Origin: an uncultured Subdoligranulum sp. | Lineage (GTDB): Bacteria; Bacillota_A; Clostridia; Oscillospirales; Ruminococcaceae | Assembly: GCF_937890665.1 (NCBI RefSeq) | Contig: NZ_CALADU010000105.1 | Span: 1 to 41,881, forward strand | Direction: 5' to 3' | DNA length: 41,881 nucleotides | In this document: positions 24,147 to 32,518 of the stretch, one piece after another | Layout of the letters: every line of letters begins with the position of its first letter | Numbering within the stretch: the stretch's first letter is position 1 | Position numbers and translations under genes: made by a program | The notes under the pieces: model-generated | Told to the model about the DNA's origin: nothing | Seen by the model: the letters and a program-made list of their open reading frames with translations, nothing else | Databases searched by the model: none

Positions 24147-25612
24147 AAAACAGCTTACAAAACAAATGGCAGGGTGCCATGGCCCGCAACCGGCAGGCCC
24201 TGAACACCCGCACTGCCAAGGTGGGCGGTTACAGCTTTGTGCTGAGCTTGGTGGTGTTGGCCATTCTCATCGCCGTCAACGTGCTGGCCTCCAAGCTGCC
24301 CACTAGCTGGACCCAGTTTGATATTTCCGCCGCCCAGCTCTACTCGCTGACCTCCGACACCAAGGTGGTGGTCACCAACCTGCAGCAGGATGTGACCATC
24401 TACTGGATCAGTCAGGCCGGTAAAGAGGACACCGTCATCCAGAAACTGCTGGACCGTTACGCCGAACTGTCCGACCACATTACGGTGGTCAAAAAGGACC
24501 CCGACGTCTACCCCACCTTTGCCCAGCAGTACACCGAGGAAACGGTGACCAACAACTCGCTGGTGGTGGAATCCGGCGACAAGAGCCGCTACATCGGCTA
24601 CGACAACATCTATCAGGTGGACACCGGCAGCTACTACACCACCGGTTCGGTGTCCCAGTCCTTTGACGGCGAGGGGCAGATTACCTCGGCCATCGACTAT
24701 GTAGTCAGCACCGACCTGCCCCAGATCTACCTGCTCAGCGGCCACGGCGAAGCCGAGCCGTCCCAGACCCTCTCTGACGAGCTGCAGCGCAGCAACTACG
24801 AGACGGTGTCGGATTTCTCGCTGCTCAACGTGGACGCCATCCCTGAGGACTGCGACGTGCTGCTCATCAACGCACCCACCAGCGACATCTCGGACGAAGA
24901 GCTGACCATGCTGCAGGACTACATCACAAACGGCGGCAAGGTGGTGGTGCTCTCCGGCCCGCAGGAGGATGCCGACCTGCCCAACCTGCAAACCTTGCTG
25001 ACCAACTACGGCGTCACCTTCACCGACGGCGTGGTGGTGGACACCAACCGGGATTACTACGCCTTCACCGCCCCCTATGTGCTGATGCCAGAGATCCAGT
25101 CCTCTGACATCACCGACCCCCTGAAGGACGGCGACTACCATGTGATCGTGCCCATCGCGCAGGGCCTGACGGTGGGCGAAACCACCAACGGCGCCACCGT
25201 TACCTCGCTGCTGCAAACCTCCACGGACTCCTTCTCCAAGGCGGCAGGCTACGCCATGACCACCTATGACAAGGAAGAGGGCGACGTGGACGGTCCCTTC
25301 ACGCTGGCGGTCTCGGTGGAAGATTCCGCCGCCGGCGGACGGCTGCTCTGGGTGGCCAGCGACTACCTGCTGGACGATATGTACAACTCCTATTCGTCGG
25401 GGGCCAACTTAGACTTCCTGATGAACGGGCTGACTTGGATGATCGGTGACACCGACGCGGTGTCCATCCGCAGCAAGTCCTTGAATTACAACTATCTGAC
25501 CATCAGCTCCTCGTCGGCCGCATGGCTCAAGATCTGCATGATCGGCATCATCCCCGTAGGCTTCCTGCTGCTGGGCGTGGATGAAGTATTGCGCAGGAGG
25601 AAAAAGGTATGA
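24143..25612 (+). CDS. GldG-like auxiliary protein of the ABC export system
   Basis: This is a large extracytoplasmic subunit, held by an N-terminal helix (about 30-50) and a C-terminal helix (about 458-480) ending in RRRKKV. The central part has the GldG/DUF4350-type fold, including LPQIYLLSGHGEAEPSQ, a beta-strand block VLLINAPTSDISDEELTMLQDYITNGGKVVVLSGPQ, and a later LLWVASDYLLDDMYNSYSSGANLDFLMNGLTWM. Length (489 aa) fits. It overlaps both neighbours by 4 bp, so the four-gene system is tightly coupled. Its molecular role, such as substrate handover or periplasm-facing gating, is not known. Confidence 0.9.
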   Translation: MKNSLQNKWQGAMARNRQALNTRTAKVGGYSFVLSLVVLAILIAVNVLASKLPTSWTQFDISAAQLYSLTSDTKVVVTNLQQDVTIYWISQAGKEDTVIQKLLDRYAELSDHITVVKKDPDVYPTFAQQYTEETVTNNSLVVESGDKSRYIGYDNIYQVDTGSYYTTGSVSQSFDGEGQITSAIDYVVSTDLPQIYLLSGHGEAEPSQTLSDELQRSNYETVSDFSLLNVDAIPEDCDVLLINAPTSDISDEELTMLQDYITNGGKVVVLSGPQEDADLPNLQTLLTNYGVTFTDGVVVDTNRDYYAFTAPYVLMPEIQSSDITDPLKDGDYHVIVPIAQGLTVGETTNGATVTSLLQTSTDSFSKAAGYAMTTYDKEEGDVDGPFTLAVSVEDSAAGGRLLWVASDYLLDDMYNSYSSGANLDFLMNGLTWMIGDTDAVSIRSKSLNYNYLTISSSSAAWLKICMIGIIPVGFLLLGVDEVLRRRKKV

Positions 25613-26943
25613 ATCGACAGAAAAAACTGGCCGTCCTGATCGGGGTGCTGGTAGCGCTCTGCGCCATCATCGCCATCGTTTCCGGCGTGCAGAAACACAT
25701 CGACACCATCTCCACCGTGGATGAAGAGATCTTCGCCACCAGCGAAAGCGCCCTGACCGCCGTTTCTTGGACCAAGGACGGCAGCTCCCTCAGCTTTACC
25801 AAGACCGACGACACTTGGCACGACGCGTCGGATGAGGCGTTCCCCATCGATCAGGAGAAGATGAGCGACTTCCTTGCCCATTTCGAGAGCGTCCATGCCA
25901 GCTTCATCATCGAGGATGTGGAGGACTTCGGCCAGTATGGGCTGGATAGTCCCAGCTGCACCATCACGCTGTCCAGCGACGACGGGGACACCGTCATCCA
26001 GTTGGGCGACTACTCCACCATGGACGAAAAGCGCTATCTGACGCTGGGGGATGGCACGGTCTACCTTATCGACGACGATCTGGCCGAGTATGTGGCCACC
26101 GACCGGGATGAGCTGATGCGGCAGGATACGGTGCCGGAGTACGACACCCTCGACACCATCGTGGCCACCGGCGAGAGCGCCTTCACGGTGGAGCATCACC
26201 CCGACGAGGACCTGACCTACACCGATGCCTACGAGTATTACCTCAACGACAACGGCAGCTATCAGGCGCTTTCCACCGATAAGGTGGAAGGGCTGCTCAC
26301 CACGCTGGGGGATCTGGACCGCACCGACTATGTGACCTACACCGCCGACGATTCGGTGCTGGCAAACTACGGTCTGGACGCGCCCACCGTGACCTTTACG
26401 GTGACCTATACCGCCGATGACGAGCAGAACACCTTCGCGCTGGCCTTCGGGCAGGAAGGGGACAACCGCTATATGCGGATGGACGATTCCCCCATCATCT
26501 ATAAAGTGGACAGCGACACCTACGACGAGGAGATCGCCGACGTAGGGTACGACACGCTGCGCCCCGACGAGATTCTGGCGCTGAACTGGGATGACGTGCA
26601 GAGCATCGACTTTACCATCGACGATACCACCTACACGGTGGAAAAGAGCGGCGACACCTACAAGATTGGCGACGATGAGGTGGAATTTGAGGACACCGCC
26701 GACGCCATCGACGCCCTGAAGATCAACGAGTTCAACACCGAGAGCCCCGCCAAAAAGCAGGAGATCTCCTTCACGGTGCACCTCGACAACGACACCTACC
26801 CCACCCTGACCGTCACCCTTTACCAGTATGACGGCGACAACTGCTTGGCGCAGTTGGACGGCACCACGCTGGGCTTCATCTCCCGGTCGCTGGTGGTGGA
26901 CCTGACCGAAGCGGTCAACGCCATCACGCTGGGGCTGGAATAA
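25609..26943 (+). CDS. DUF4340-domain membrane-anchored protein
   Basis: This is the fourth subunit of the GldA/F/G-like system. A single N-terminal helix (about 7-27) anchors a highly acidic extracellular body. The body contains repeated DUF4340 units, each with a Y-G-L-D-x-P motif (QYGLDSPSCTITL and NYGLDAPTVTFTV) followed by a G-D/G-Q-x-x-x-x-x-x-R-Y-x-x turn. Length 444 aa. It starts within the stop of the GldG-like gene (ATGA). DUF4340 proteins regularly follow GldG in such operons; no biochemical activity is assigned. The terminator at 26988-27030 closes the operon. Confidence 0.9.
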   Translation: MNRQKKLAVLIGVLVALCAIIAIVSGVQKHIDTISTVDEEIFATSESALTAVSWTKDGSSLSFTKTDDTWHDASDEAFPIDQEKMSDFLAHFESVHASFIIEDVEDFGQYGLDSPSCTITLSSDDGDTVIQLGDYSTMDEKRYLTLGDGTVYLIDDDLAEYVATDRDELMRQDTVPEYDTLDTIVATGESAFTVEHHPDEDLTYTDAYEYYLNDNGSYQALSTDKVEGLLTTLGDLDRTDYVTYTADDSVLANYGLDAPTVTFTVTYTADDEQNTFALAFGQEGDNRYMRMDDSPIIYKVDSDTYDEEIADVGYDTLRPDEILALNWDDVQSIDFTIDDTTYTVEKSGDTYKIGDDEVEFEDTADAIDALKINEFNTESPAKKQEISFTVHLDNDTYPTLTVTLYQYDGDNCLAQLDGTTLGFISRSLVVDLTEAVNAITLGLE

Positions 26944-26987
26944 CCGGCGCCTAAGGGATTTTCGCCGCCTTGGGGGCGGCTCCTCCC

Positions 26988-27030
26988 AACGCAAAACCCC
27001 GTACTGCGGTAAGCAGTACGGGGTTTTTGC
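26988..27030 (+). terminator. Long intrinsic terminator of the ABC export operon
   Basis: Arms of about 21 bases (26988-27008 and 27013-27034) with one extra T pair through ACCCCGTACTGC/GCAGTACGGGGT; the stem top is followed by TTTTTGC. An outer near-perfect 12-base inverted repeat (26964-26975 with 27036-27047) surrounds it. Confidence 0.85.
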
Positions 27031-27097
27031 GTTGTCCCCAAGGCAGCCTAACAAAACAAAAAATGTGTCAGGACAAAGTGGGGAAACTATCAGTGTT

Positions 27098-27142
27098 TCG
27101 ACAAGCTTTGCGGTGGTATCCTATATATGATACGCTGGTATC
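27098..27142 (+). promoter_or_regulatory. Promoter and candidate operator of the radical SAM gene
   Basis: TCGACA (27098-27103), 18-bp spacer, TATATA (27122-27127). TGGTATC occurs at 27114-27120 and again 22 bp later at 27136-27142. GATAC (27129-27133) forms an inverted repeat with the first copy across the -10. Confidence 0.45.
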
Positions 27143-27202
27143 TGCATAGTTTGGCAGCATGCCGCGTACAAAAGGACTAGCAAGGTATGGAGGTGTACCG
27201 TA

Positions 27203-28561
27203 ATGGCACAAAATACGCCTTTGAAAGATGCCGCGCTCTCGGCCGGCATCGAGCAGGTTTTGCATTATCTGGAAAAAGATCCCGAGATCAATATCCCCAA
27301 GATCATGAAGCTCATCGACACCGTGACGCCCAAGGATTGGTACGCCAAGCAGCGGGCCGCCTTCCGCAAGGCCATCGAGGAGAAGAACAACTGGTATCAG
27401 CTGATCATGAAGGTCTATGAACTGGACCCCGGTGTGCGGCAGACCTTCTTCCGCAACTTTATCCTCAATGCCAGTTTGCAGGGCAGCGCCCGGCAGCAGG
27501 AAGTCAGCGCCAAGGAAAACTGCAACGTGCCGTGGGCCATCCTGTTGGACCCCACCTCGGCCTGCAATATGCACTGCACGGGCTGTTGGGCGGCGGAGTA
27601 TGGCAACCGGCTCAACCTGACCTTGGACGAGCTGGATTCCATCGTCACCCAAGGCAAGGAACTGGGCACCTATATGTACATCTTTACCGGCGGCGAACCG
27701 CTGGTGCGCAAACAGGATGTCATCGCCCTGTGTGAAAAGCACAGCGACTGCGAATTTTTGAGCTTTACCAACGGTACCCTCATCGACGAGGCGTTCTGTC
27801 AGGAGATGCTGCGGGTCAAGAACTTTGTGCCCGCCTTCAGTCTGGAAGGCTTCGAGGCCGCCAACGACTCCCGCCGGGGGGACGGCGCTTACCAGAAAGT
27901 ACAAAAAGCCATGAAGCTCCTCAAGGACCACAAGCTGCCCTTCGGCATCTCGGCCTGCTATACCAGCGCCAACTACGCCGACATCAGCAGCGAGGCGTTC
28001 TTCGACTCCCTCATCGACGCCGGGGCGCTCTTTGTCTGGTTCTTCCACTACATGCCGGTGGGCAGCGGGGCCGCGCCACAACTGCTGCCTACCCCGGAAC
28101 AGCGCACCGAGGTCTACAACCGCATCCGGGCCTTCCGCAAGACCAAGCCCATCTTCTCGATGGACTTCCAGAACGACGCGGAGTATGTGGGCGGCTGCAT
28201 CGCCGGCGGGCGGCGCTACCTGCACATCAACGCCCGGGGCGATGTGGAACCCTGCGTCTTTATCCACTATTCCAACGTGAACATCCGCAACTGCACGCTG
28301 CTGGAAGCCCTCAAGAGCCCCCTCTTTATGGCCTACCACGACGGTCAGCCCTTCAACGGCAATATGCTGCGGCCCTGCCCCATGCTGGAAAACCCCGAAA
28401 AACTCCGCCAGATGGTCCACGACACCGGCGCCCAGTCCACCGACTACGAATCGCCGGAAGCGGTGGACACACTCTGCGACCGCACCACCCCCTATGCCGA
28501 GGCATGGAAGCCCCAGGCCGAAAAGCTCTGGGCGGTGAGTCATCCTCACAAAGGGGAGTGA
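27203..28561 (+). CDS. Radical SAM/SPASM-type enzyme of unknown substrate
   Basis: This is an iron-sulfur enzyme that generates a radical from S-adenosylmethionine. The cluster motif is CNMHCTGC (C121, C125, C128), followed by the SAM-binding IFTGGEPL. The C-terminal region has cysteines spaced like an auxiliary SPASM-type cluster (GGCIAGG, DVEPCVF, IRNC, LRPCPM). About 100 residues of helical sequence precede the radical SAM core. GGAGG precedes ATG 27203. I recall relatives across Clostridia but no substrate. No small precursor peptide gene is visible nearby, so peptide maturation is unsupported. It converges with the TetR gene with only 6 bp between stops. Confidence 0.88.
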   Translation: MAQNTPLKDAALSAGIEQVLHYLEKDPEINIPKIMKLIDTVTPKDWYAKQRAAFRKAIEEKNNWYQLIMKVYELDPGVRQTFFRNFILNASLQGSARQQEVSAKENCNVPWAILLDPTSACNMHCTGCWAAEYGNRLNLTLDELDSIVTQGKELGTYMYIFTGGEPLVRKQDVIALCEKHSDCEFLSFTNGTLIDEAFCQEMLRVKNFVPAFSLEGFEAANDSRRGDGAYQKVQKAMKLLKDHKLPFGISACYTSANYADISSEAFFDSLIDAGALFVWFFHYMPVGSGAAPQLLPTPEQRTEVYNRIRAFRKTKPIFSMDFQNDAEYVGGCIAGGRRYLHINARGDVEPCVFIHYSNVNIRNCTLLEALKSPLFMAYHDGQPFNGNMLRPCPMLENPEKLRQMVHDTGAQSTDYESPEAVDTLCDRTTPYAEAWKPQAEKLWAVSHPHKGE

Positions 28562-28567
28562 CCCGGC

Positions 28568-29119
28568 TTAGGAATGTAAAATGTGCCCCCAGGGATTCTG
28601 GAACAACAGCCAGTAAAGCTGGTTGACCAGGGTTTCCCGCTCGGCATCGGTGCGGGGGTTCTCTTCCATCAGCAGCCCCGAGATGCCGCAGGCATAAAAC
28701 AGCAAAAAGGCTTCCTCGTCGGCGGGGGACATAGCCAAGTTGGGGTGCGCCCGGTGCAGCATGTCCTGCAAGTAGGTGGTAAACACCTCCACCAACTGCC
28801 GCTCCAACTGTTCCCGCCACCGGCTGGCCAGCAGATGCTGCAAGGTCTGGCGATGGTCACGGTCACAGGCAAAGTCCACAAACATCCGCAGCGCCAGACG
28901 GGGGTCATCGGTGCGCAGGCTTTGCTCCAGCAGGTGCTGGGCCCCTTGGCGGGTCCACCAATCCACCACGTCCAGCACGTCCTGAAAGTGGTAGTAAAAG
29001 GTTTGACGGCTGATACCGCACAGCGTTACCAGCTCCTTGACGGTGATCTTCTCCAAACTTTTTTTCTCCAGCAACTGGAGCAGCGTATCGGTGATCTGAC
29101 GTTTTACATCGCCCGGCAT
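28568..29119 (-). CDS. TetR-family transcriptional regulator
   Basis: This 183-residue repressor has the N-terminal TetR HTH (about 5-50: KRQITDTLLQLLEKKSLEKITVKELVTLCGISRQTFYYHFQDVLDVVDWW). The rest is an all-helical ligand-binding domain resembling the DhaS-like TetR_C_8 group, ending NQLYWLLFQNPWG. GGGAGGG precedes ATG 29119. Its promoter (TGGACG at 29184-29179, 17-bp spacer, TACAAT at 29161-29156) faces the rpoN promoter, with a palindrome between them. Possible targets are itself, rpoN or the radical SAM gene that converges on it. The ligand is unknown. Confidence 0.9.
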   Translation of the reverse strand: MPGDVKRQITDTLLQLLEKKSLEKITVKELVTLCGISRQTFYYHFQDVLDVVDWWTRQGAQHLLEQSLRTDDPRLALRMFVDFACDRDHRQTLQHLLASRWREQLERQLVEVFTTYLQDMLHRAHPNLAMSPADEEAFLLFYACGISGLLMEENPRTDAERETLVNQLYWLLFQNPWGHILHS

Positions 29120-29155
29120 ATTCGTTCCCTCCCGCCTGCAACTTCGTATTTTGTT

Positions 29156-29184
29156 ATTGTATCATAGCAAACCAGCCGCGTCCA
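29156..29184 (-). promoter_or_regulatory. Sigma-A promoter of the TetR gene
   Basis: Minus-strand TGGACG, 17-bp spacer, TACAAT, about 37 bp before the TetR start codon. Confidence 0.5.
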
Positions 29185-29210
29185 GCGGCAATCTACCGCG
29201 TCTTGCCGCT
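29184..29210. promoter_or_regulatory. Candidate TetR operator between tetR and rpoN promoters
   Basis: AGCGGCAA-N11-TTGCCGCT, a perfect 8-bp inverted repeat. It begins at the -35 of the TetR promoter and ends 1 bp before the -35 of rpoN, so one bound protein could affect both. Confidence 0.5.
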
Positions 29211-29211
29211 A

Positions 29212-29240
29212 TTTACAAGGCGCGGCTTTTTCTTTATAAT
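29212..29240 (+). promoter_or_regulatory. Sigma-A promoter of rpoN
   Basis: TTTACA (29212-29217), 17-bp spacer, TATAAT (29235-29240), 45 bp before the rpoN start codon. Confidence 0.8.
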
Positions 29241-29285
29241 GAAGGCAAAATACAACGCCCGCACCGCGGGGAAAGGGGGCTGCCT

Positions 29286-30554
29286 ATGCTGTCACAGGAA
29301 CAGCGGCAGCAGCAGTGTCTTGGCCAGCAGCAGATGCAGGCGCTGGCGGTACTCTCGCTGGACGGCGTCGGGTTGGAGGAACTGCTCAAACAAGAAGAGG
29401 TGGACAACCCCGTCTTTGATCTGGAGAAGATCGCGGTGTCCCGCAGGACCCCGGCGCCTGACACCGCCCCCCGGGAGGAAGCGGTGGCCGACAAAACGCA
29501 GGAGGATCTGCGGCTGATGCTGGAAAGCCAACTGCCCGCCGATGCCGACGCCGAGGACCGCCGCCTTTTTGCCCGGATGACTGAATTTCTCGAGAGCGGC
29601 ACCGGTCTGCTGCCCGAGAGCGTGCAGGAAATATCCGAGATCTTGGGGGCGCCCCTCTACCGGGTGGAACGGTGCCTGTCTTGGATGCACCAGATGGAAC
29701 CGGCCGGGGTGGGGGCCGCCACCACCGCCGAAAGTCTGGTGCTGCAAGCCTACCACCGGCAGATGGTGGACCCCAAACTGTATGACATCCTCTTTGACCA
29801 TCTGGAAGATCTGGCAGCCCGGCGGTACCGGCGGATCATGCGGGCCTGCGGGCTGACGCTGGAACAGGTGGAGGACTATGCGGCCCAGATCCGCACGCTG
29901 GAACCCTACCCCACGGCGGAGTACGGCGGGCTGGACACGGCGGCCTACATTGTGCCCGATCTGGTGTTTGCCCGGGAAAAGGACGGCTGGACCGTGCAGG
30001 TGCGGGACCGCTGGAGCGGCGGCGTGCCGTACAGCGAATTGTATACCACCCCGCTGGCCGACGCTGCGCCGGAACTGCGCAGCTATCTGCAGGCCCAGCG
30101 CCGCCATGCCGAGCAGATCGTCCGCTGTGTGGAGCGCCGGCGGCAGACCCTCTGCGCGCTGGGGCGGTGCATTGTACAGACCCAGCAGGACTTTCTCGAG
30201 CGGGGCGAGGCGCTGCACACCCTGACGGCGGACCAACTGGCCGCCGAAACCGGGCTGAACCCCTCCACCGTGAGCCGGGCGCTGAAGGGCAAATACGTCC
30301 AGACCCCCGACAAGGTCTATCCGCTGACCTTCTTTTTGTCCCGGGCGGGCAGCCGGGAGGCCGGCGGCGAGAGCCGCAGCGAGATTCTGGCCGCCCTCAG
30401 CGGGCTGCTGGCGCAGGAGGACGCCGCCCATCCTCTCTCGGACGCCCAGTTGGTGGACGCGCTGGGGCGTCAGGGCATCACGGTATCCCGCCGGACGGTG
30501 GCCAAATACCGGCTGTTTTTGGGCGTGCCCGGCGCCGCCGAACGCAAACGATGA
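29286..30554 (+). CDS. rpoN: RNA polymerase sigma-54 factor
   Basis: This sigma factor recognises -24/-12 promoters and needs an AAA+ activator to open them. Region I is the Gln/Leu-rich start (QRQQQCLGQQQMQALAVLSLDGVGLEELLKQEEVDNPVF), where the activator acts. The core-binding domain holds MEPAGVGAA (canonical DPAGVGA). The DNA-binding part has an HTH (LAAETGLNPSTVSRALKGKYVQTP) and the C-terminal RpoN box SRRTVAKYR. Length 422 aa is normal for Firmicutes. I chose ATG 29286 because AAGGGGG lies upstream; the frame is open further 5' but without a site. Its promoter is at 29212-29240 and the terminator at 30567-30608. The LevR-type activator and a perfect -24/-12 promoter lie 4-7 kb away. Confidence 0.96.
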   Translation: MLSQEQRQQQCLGQQQMQALAVLSLDGVGLEELLKQEEVDNPVFDLEKIAVSRRTPAPDTAPREEAVADKTQEDLRLMLESQLPADADAEDRRLFARMTEFLESGTGLLPESVQEISEILGAPLYRVERCLSWMHQMEPAGVGAATTAESLVLQAYHRQMVDPKLYDILFDHLEDLAARRYRRIMRACGLTLEQVEDYAAQIRTLEPYPTAEYGGLDTAAYIVPDLVFAREKDGWTVQVRDRWSGGVPYSELYTTPLADAAPELRSYLQAQRRHAEQIVRCVERRRQTLCALGRCIVQTQQDFLERGEALHTLTADQLAAETGLNPSTVSRALKGKYVQTPDKVYPLTFFLSRAGSREAGGESRSEILAALSGLLAQEDAAHPLSDAQLVDALGRQGITVSRRTVAKYRLFLGVPGAAERKR

Positions 30555-30566
30555 TCGACCATACCA

Positions 30567-30608
30567 AAAGCCCCGCGGGCCGGTAAAGCTACCGGCCCGC
30601 GGGGCTTT
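30567..30608. terminator. Bidirectional intrinsic terminator between rpoN and dgoA
   Basis: An 18-bp perfect stem (30567-30584 with 30591-30608) with a 6-base loop runs AAAGCCCCGCGGG... to ...GGGGCTTT, so it works in both directions for the convergent genes. Confidence 0.92.
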
Positions 30609-30651
30609 GCTTTGGAGAAAAACTTTGGAGGATAAGGGGAGAATTTTGGGG

Positions 30652-31278
30652 TTACGGCAGCCGGCTGACCAGATCCCGCACATAGGCTTCGCAGGTTTCC
30701 CAGTCGTTGGCAGCCACGGCGTCTTTGGGCATCAGGCTGCTGGCCAAGCCCACACTCAGGTAGCCTTCGTCGGCGATTAAGTGGTGCAGGTTGTCCGGCG
30801 TCACGCCGCCGATGGCCATGTAGTGGGTGTCGTCAAAAGGCCCTTTCAGGTCTTTCAAGTAGTGGTCGGGCATGCTGCCGGCGGGGAAGAGCTTCATGGT
30901 TTTGTAGCCGTACTCCAAGCAGACCGCCACATCGGTGGGGGTCATGACGCCGGGCAGCAGGGCGATGTTCTGGGCGGCACAGTAGGACAATACATCCAGC
31001 GGGGTGCCGGGGGTAAGCAAAAACTGGGCGCCGGCGGCAATGGCGGAACGGCAGCGCTCCACCGTGATGGCGGTGCCGCCGCCTACCAGACAGCGGTCCC
31101 CAAAGTGGCTGCGCAGCAGGGTGATCTGCTCCAGCGCATGGGGACTGTTCAAAGCGACTTCAAAAAAGGCCACACCGCCCCGCACCGCAGCCTCGGCGTA
31201 ATCCACCGTCTTTTCCAGCGGGACGTTGCGCAGAATGCCCAGCAGGCGGTTCTGCGATACCATCGAATACATATCCAT
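30652..31278 (-). CDS. dgoA: KDPG/KDPGal-type aldolase (DgoA/Eda family)
   Basis: This class I aldolase cleaves a 2-keto-3-deoxy-6-phospho-sugar acid to pyruvate and glyceraldehyde 3-phosphate. The Schiff-base lysine is K129 in MKLFPAG; the catalytic glutamate is E40 in FFEVALNSP. GGGTAI and LLTPGTP form the usual phosphate/substrate loops. Length (208 aa) is standard. ATG 31278 is chosen because AGAGG lies 7 bases upstream; a GTG at 31287 overlaps that site. It is 12 bp after the DgoD-family dehydratase and last in the PTS operon. The galacto versus gluco preference cannot be read from sequence; the DgoD neighbour favours KDPGal. Confidence 0.9.
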   Translation of the reverse strand: MDMYSMVSQNRLLGILRNVPLEKTVDYAEAAVRGGVAFFEVALNSPHALEQITLLRSHFGDRCLVGGGTAITVERCRSAIAAGAQFLLTPGTPLDVLSYCAAQNIALLPGVMTPTDVAVCLEYGYKTMKLFPAGSMPDHYLKDLKGPFDDTHYMAIGGVTPDNLHHLIADEGYLSVGLASSLMPKDAVAANDWETCEAYVRDLVSRLP

Positions 31279-31290
31279 CTCCGTCACCTC

Positions 31291-32436
31291 TTACCATTCG
31301 GCCATGGTGCCGTCGTAGTTGCGCCACTTGGGGTTGGTCCAGTGCAGACCTTCCGCCGACACTTCCTTGACCAGATCTTCGTCGATCTCCAACCCCAGAC
31401 CCGGTTTGTCGGGCACGTTCACATAGCCGTCCTTGTACTGGAAGACCTCTTTGTTCTTCACGAAGTCCAGCAGGTCAAAGCCCTTGTTGTAGTGGATGCC
31501 CAAGCTCTGTTCCTGAATAAAGACGTTGGGGGAGCAGACGTCCACCTGCAGGGTAGCCGCCAGCGCAATGGGACCGTAGGGGGCGTGGGGCGCAGCGGCC
31601 ATGTCAAAGGCTTCGGCCATGGCCACGATCTTCTTGGTTTCCAGAATGCCGCCCACAAGGGCCACATCGGGCTGGATGATGTCGATGGCACCCTGCCGGA
31701 AGAGGGACTTGTACTGCCAGCGGCTGACCAGCCGCTCGCCGGTGGCCAGCGGGGTGGAAACCTGCTGGGCCACTTCCCGGAAGCCCTCCTCGTTTTCGGG
31801 CAGGACCACTTCCTCCAAGAACATCAGCTTGTAGGGTTCCAGCGCGTGGGCCAGCACCTTGGCCATCGGCTTGTGGACCCGGCCGTGGAAGTCCACCGCG
31901 ATGCCGAAGCCGTCGCCGCAGACCTGCCGGATGGAGGCCACCCGGTCCACCACGGCTTGGATCTTGTCGTAGGAATCGATGTAGTGCAGTTCCTCGGTGG
32001 CGTTCATCTTGACGGCGTCAAAGCCCATGGCCCGGCGCTCCAGCGCGGCCTTGGCCACGTCGTCGGGGCGGTCGCCGCCGATCCAAGAGTAGACCTTGAT
32101 GCGGTCCCGGGCCTTGCCGCCCAGAAATTCATAGACCGGCACGCCGAAGGCCTTGCCTTTGATGTCCCACAGGGCCATCTCCAGACCGGAAACGATGGTG
32201 CCGTTGATGGGCCCGCCCCGGAAGAAGGACTTGTACATCTCCTGCCAAAGGCGCTCGATCTCAAAGGGATCCCGGCCCAGCAGGTAGGCGCCCATCTCTT
32301 TGGCGCCGGCCACTACGGTCTCGGTCTTGGTGCCCGAGATCATCTCGCCCCAGCCCTCGATGCCTTCGTCGGTGCTCAGCTTGACGAAGATCCAGCGGGG
32401 TTTGACTTCATATACGGTAATACCAGAAATTTTCAT
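31291..32436 (-). CDS. dgoD: Galactonate dehydratase-family enzyme (enolase superfamily)
   Basis: This Mg-dependent dehydratase converts an aldonate to the 2-keto-3-deoxy acid. It aligns almost throughout with E. coli DgoD as I recall it, ending AEW. The metal ligands are D182 (VDFHGR), E208 (FLEEVV) and E234 (GERL). The catalytic bases are H184 and H284 (APHAPYGPIALAATLQ). The EEV in place of the usual EEP after the second ligand is a small difference. ATG 32436 has GGGAGG upstream and gives 381 aa. It is encoded between a PTS permease and a phospho-aldolase, with no kinase. Its true substrate may therefore be a 6-phospho-aldonate rather than free galactonate; this is inference. Confidence 0.9.
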   Translation of the reverse strand: MKISGITVYEVKPRWIFVKLSTDEGIEGWGEMISGTKTETVVAGAKEMGAYLLGRDPFEIERLWQEMYKSFFRGGPINGTIVSGLEMALWDIKGKAFGVPVYEFLGGKARDRIKVYSWIGGDRPDDVAKAALERRAMGFDAVKMNATEELHYIDSYDKIQAVVDRVASIRQVCGDGFGIAVDFHGRVHKPMAKVLAHALEPYKLMFLEEVVLPENEEGFREVAQQVSTPLATGERLVSRWQYKSLFRQGAIDIIQPDVALVGGILETKKIVAMAEAFDMAAAPHAPYGPIALAATLQVDVCSPNVFIQEQSLGIHYNKGFDLLDFVKNKEVFQYKDGYVNVPDKPGLGLEIDEDLVKEVSAEGLHWTNPKWRNYDGTMAEW

Positions 32437-32470
32437 GCAGAACCTCCCGGTTATGTCCCCCACACAAGGT

Positions 32471-32500
32471 CCGGAGGCGGTCCTTCCGGACCGCCTCCGG
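32471..32500 (-). other. Stable intercistronic hairpin between PTS IIC and dgoD
   Basis: A 13-bp perfect stem CCGGAGGCGGTCC/GGACCGCCTCCGG; on the transcript the loop is GGAA, a GNRA tetraloop. No T run follows, so it is not a standard terminator. It may stop 3' exonucleases and set different levels for the PTS and enzyme genes. Confidence 0.7.
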
Positions 32501-32518
32501 CAGGGGGAGATCAGAGAA

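Noticed and set aside
26944..27202. A riboswitch or small RNA before the radical SAM gene
   Set aside because: I looked for known aptamer motifs and conserved stems in this 259-bp region and saw only the terminator, the promoter and the short repeats reported above.
27203..28561. A peptide natural-product (RiPP) cluster around the radical SAM enzyme
   Set aside because: No short precursor gene, peptidase or dedicated exporter lies next to it; the ABC system upstream is a separate, terminated operon.
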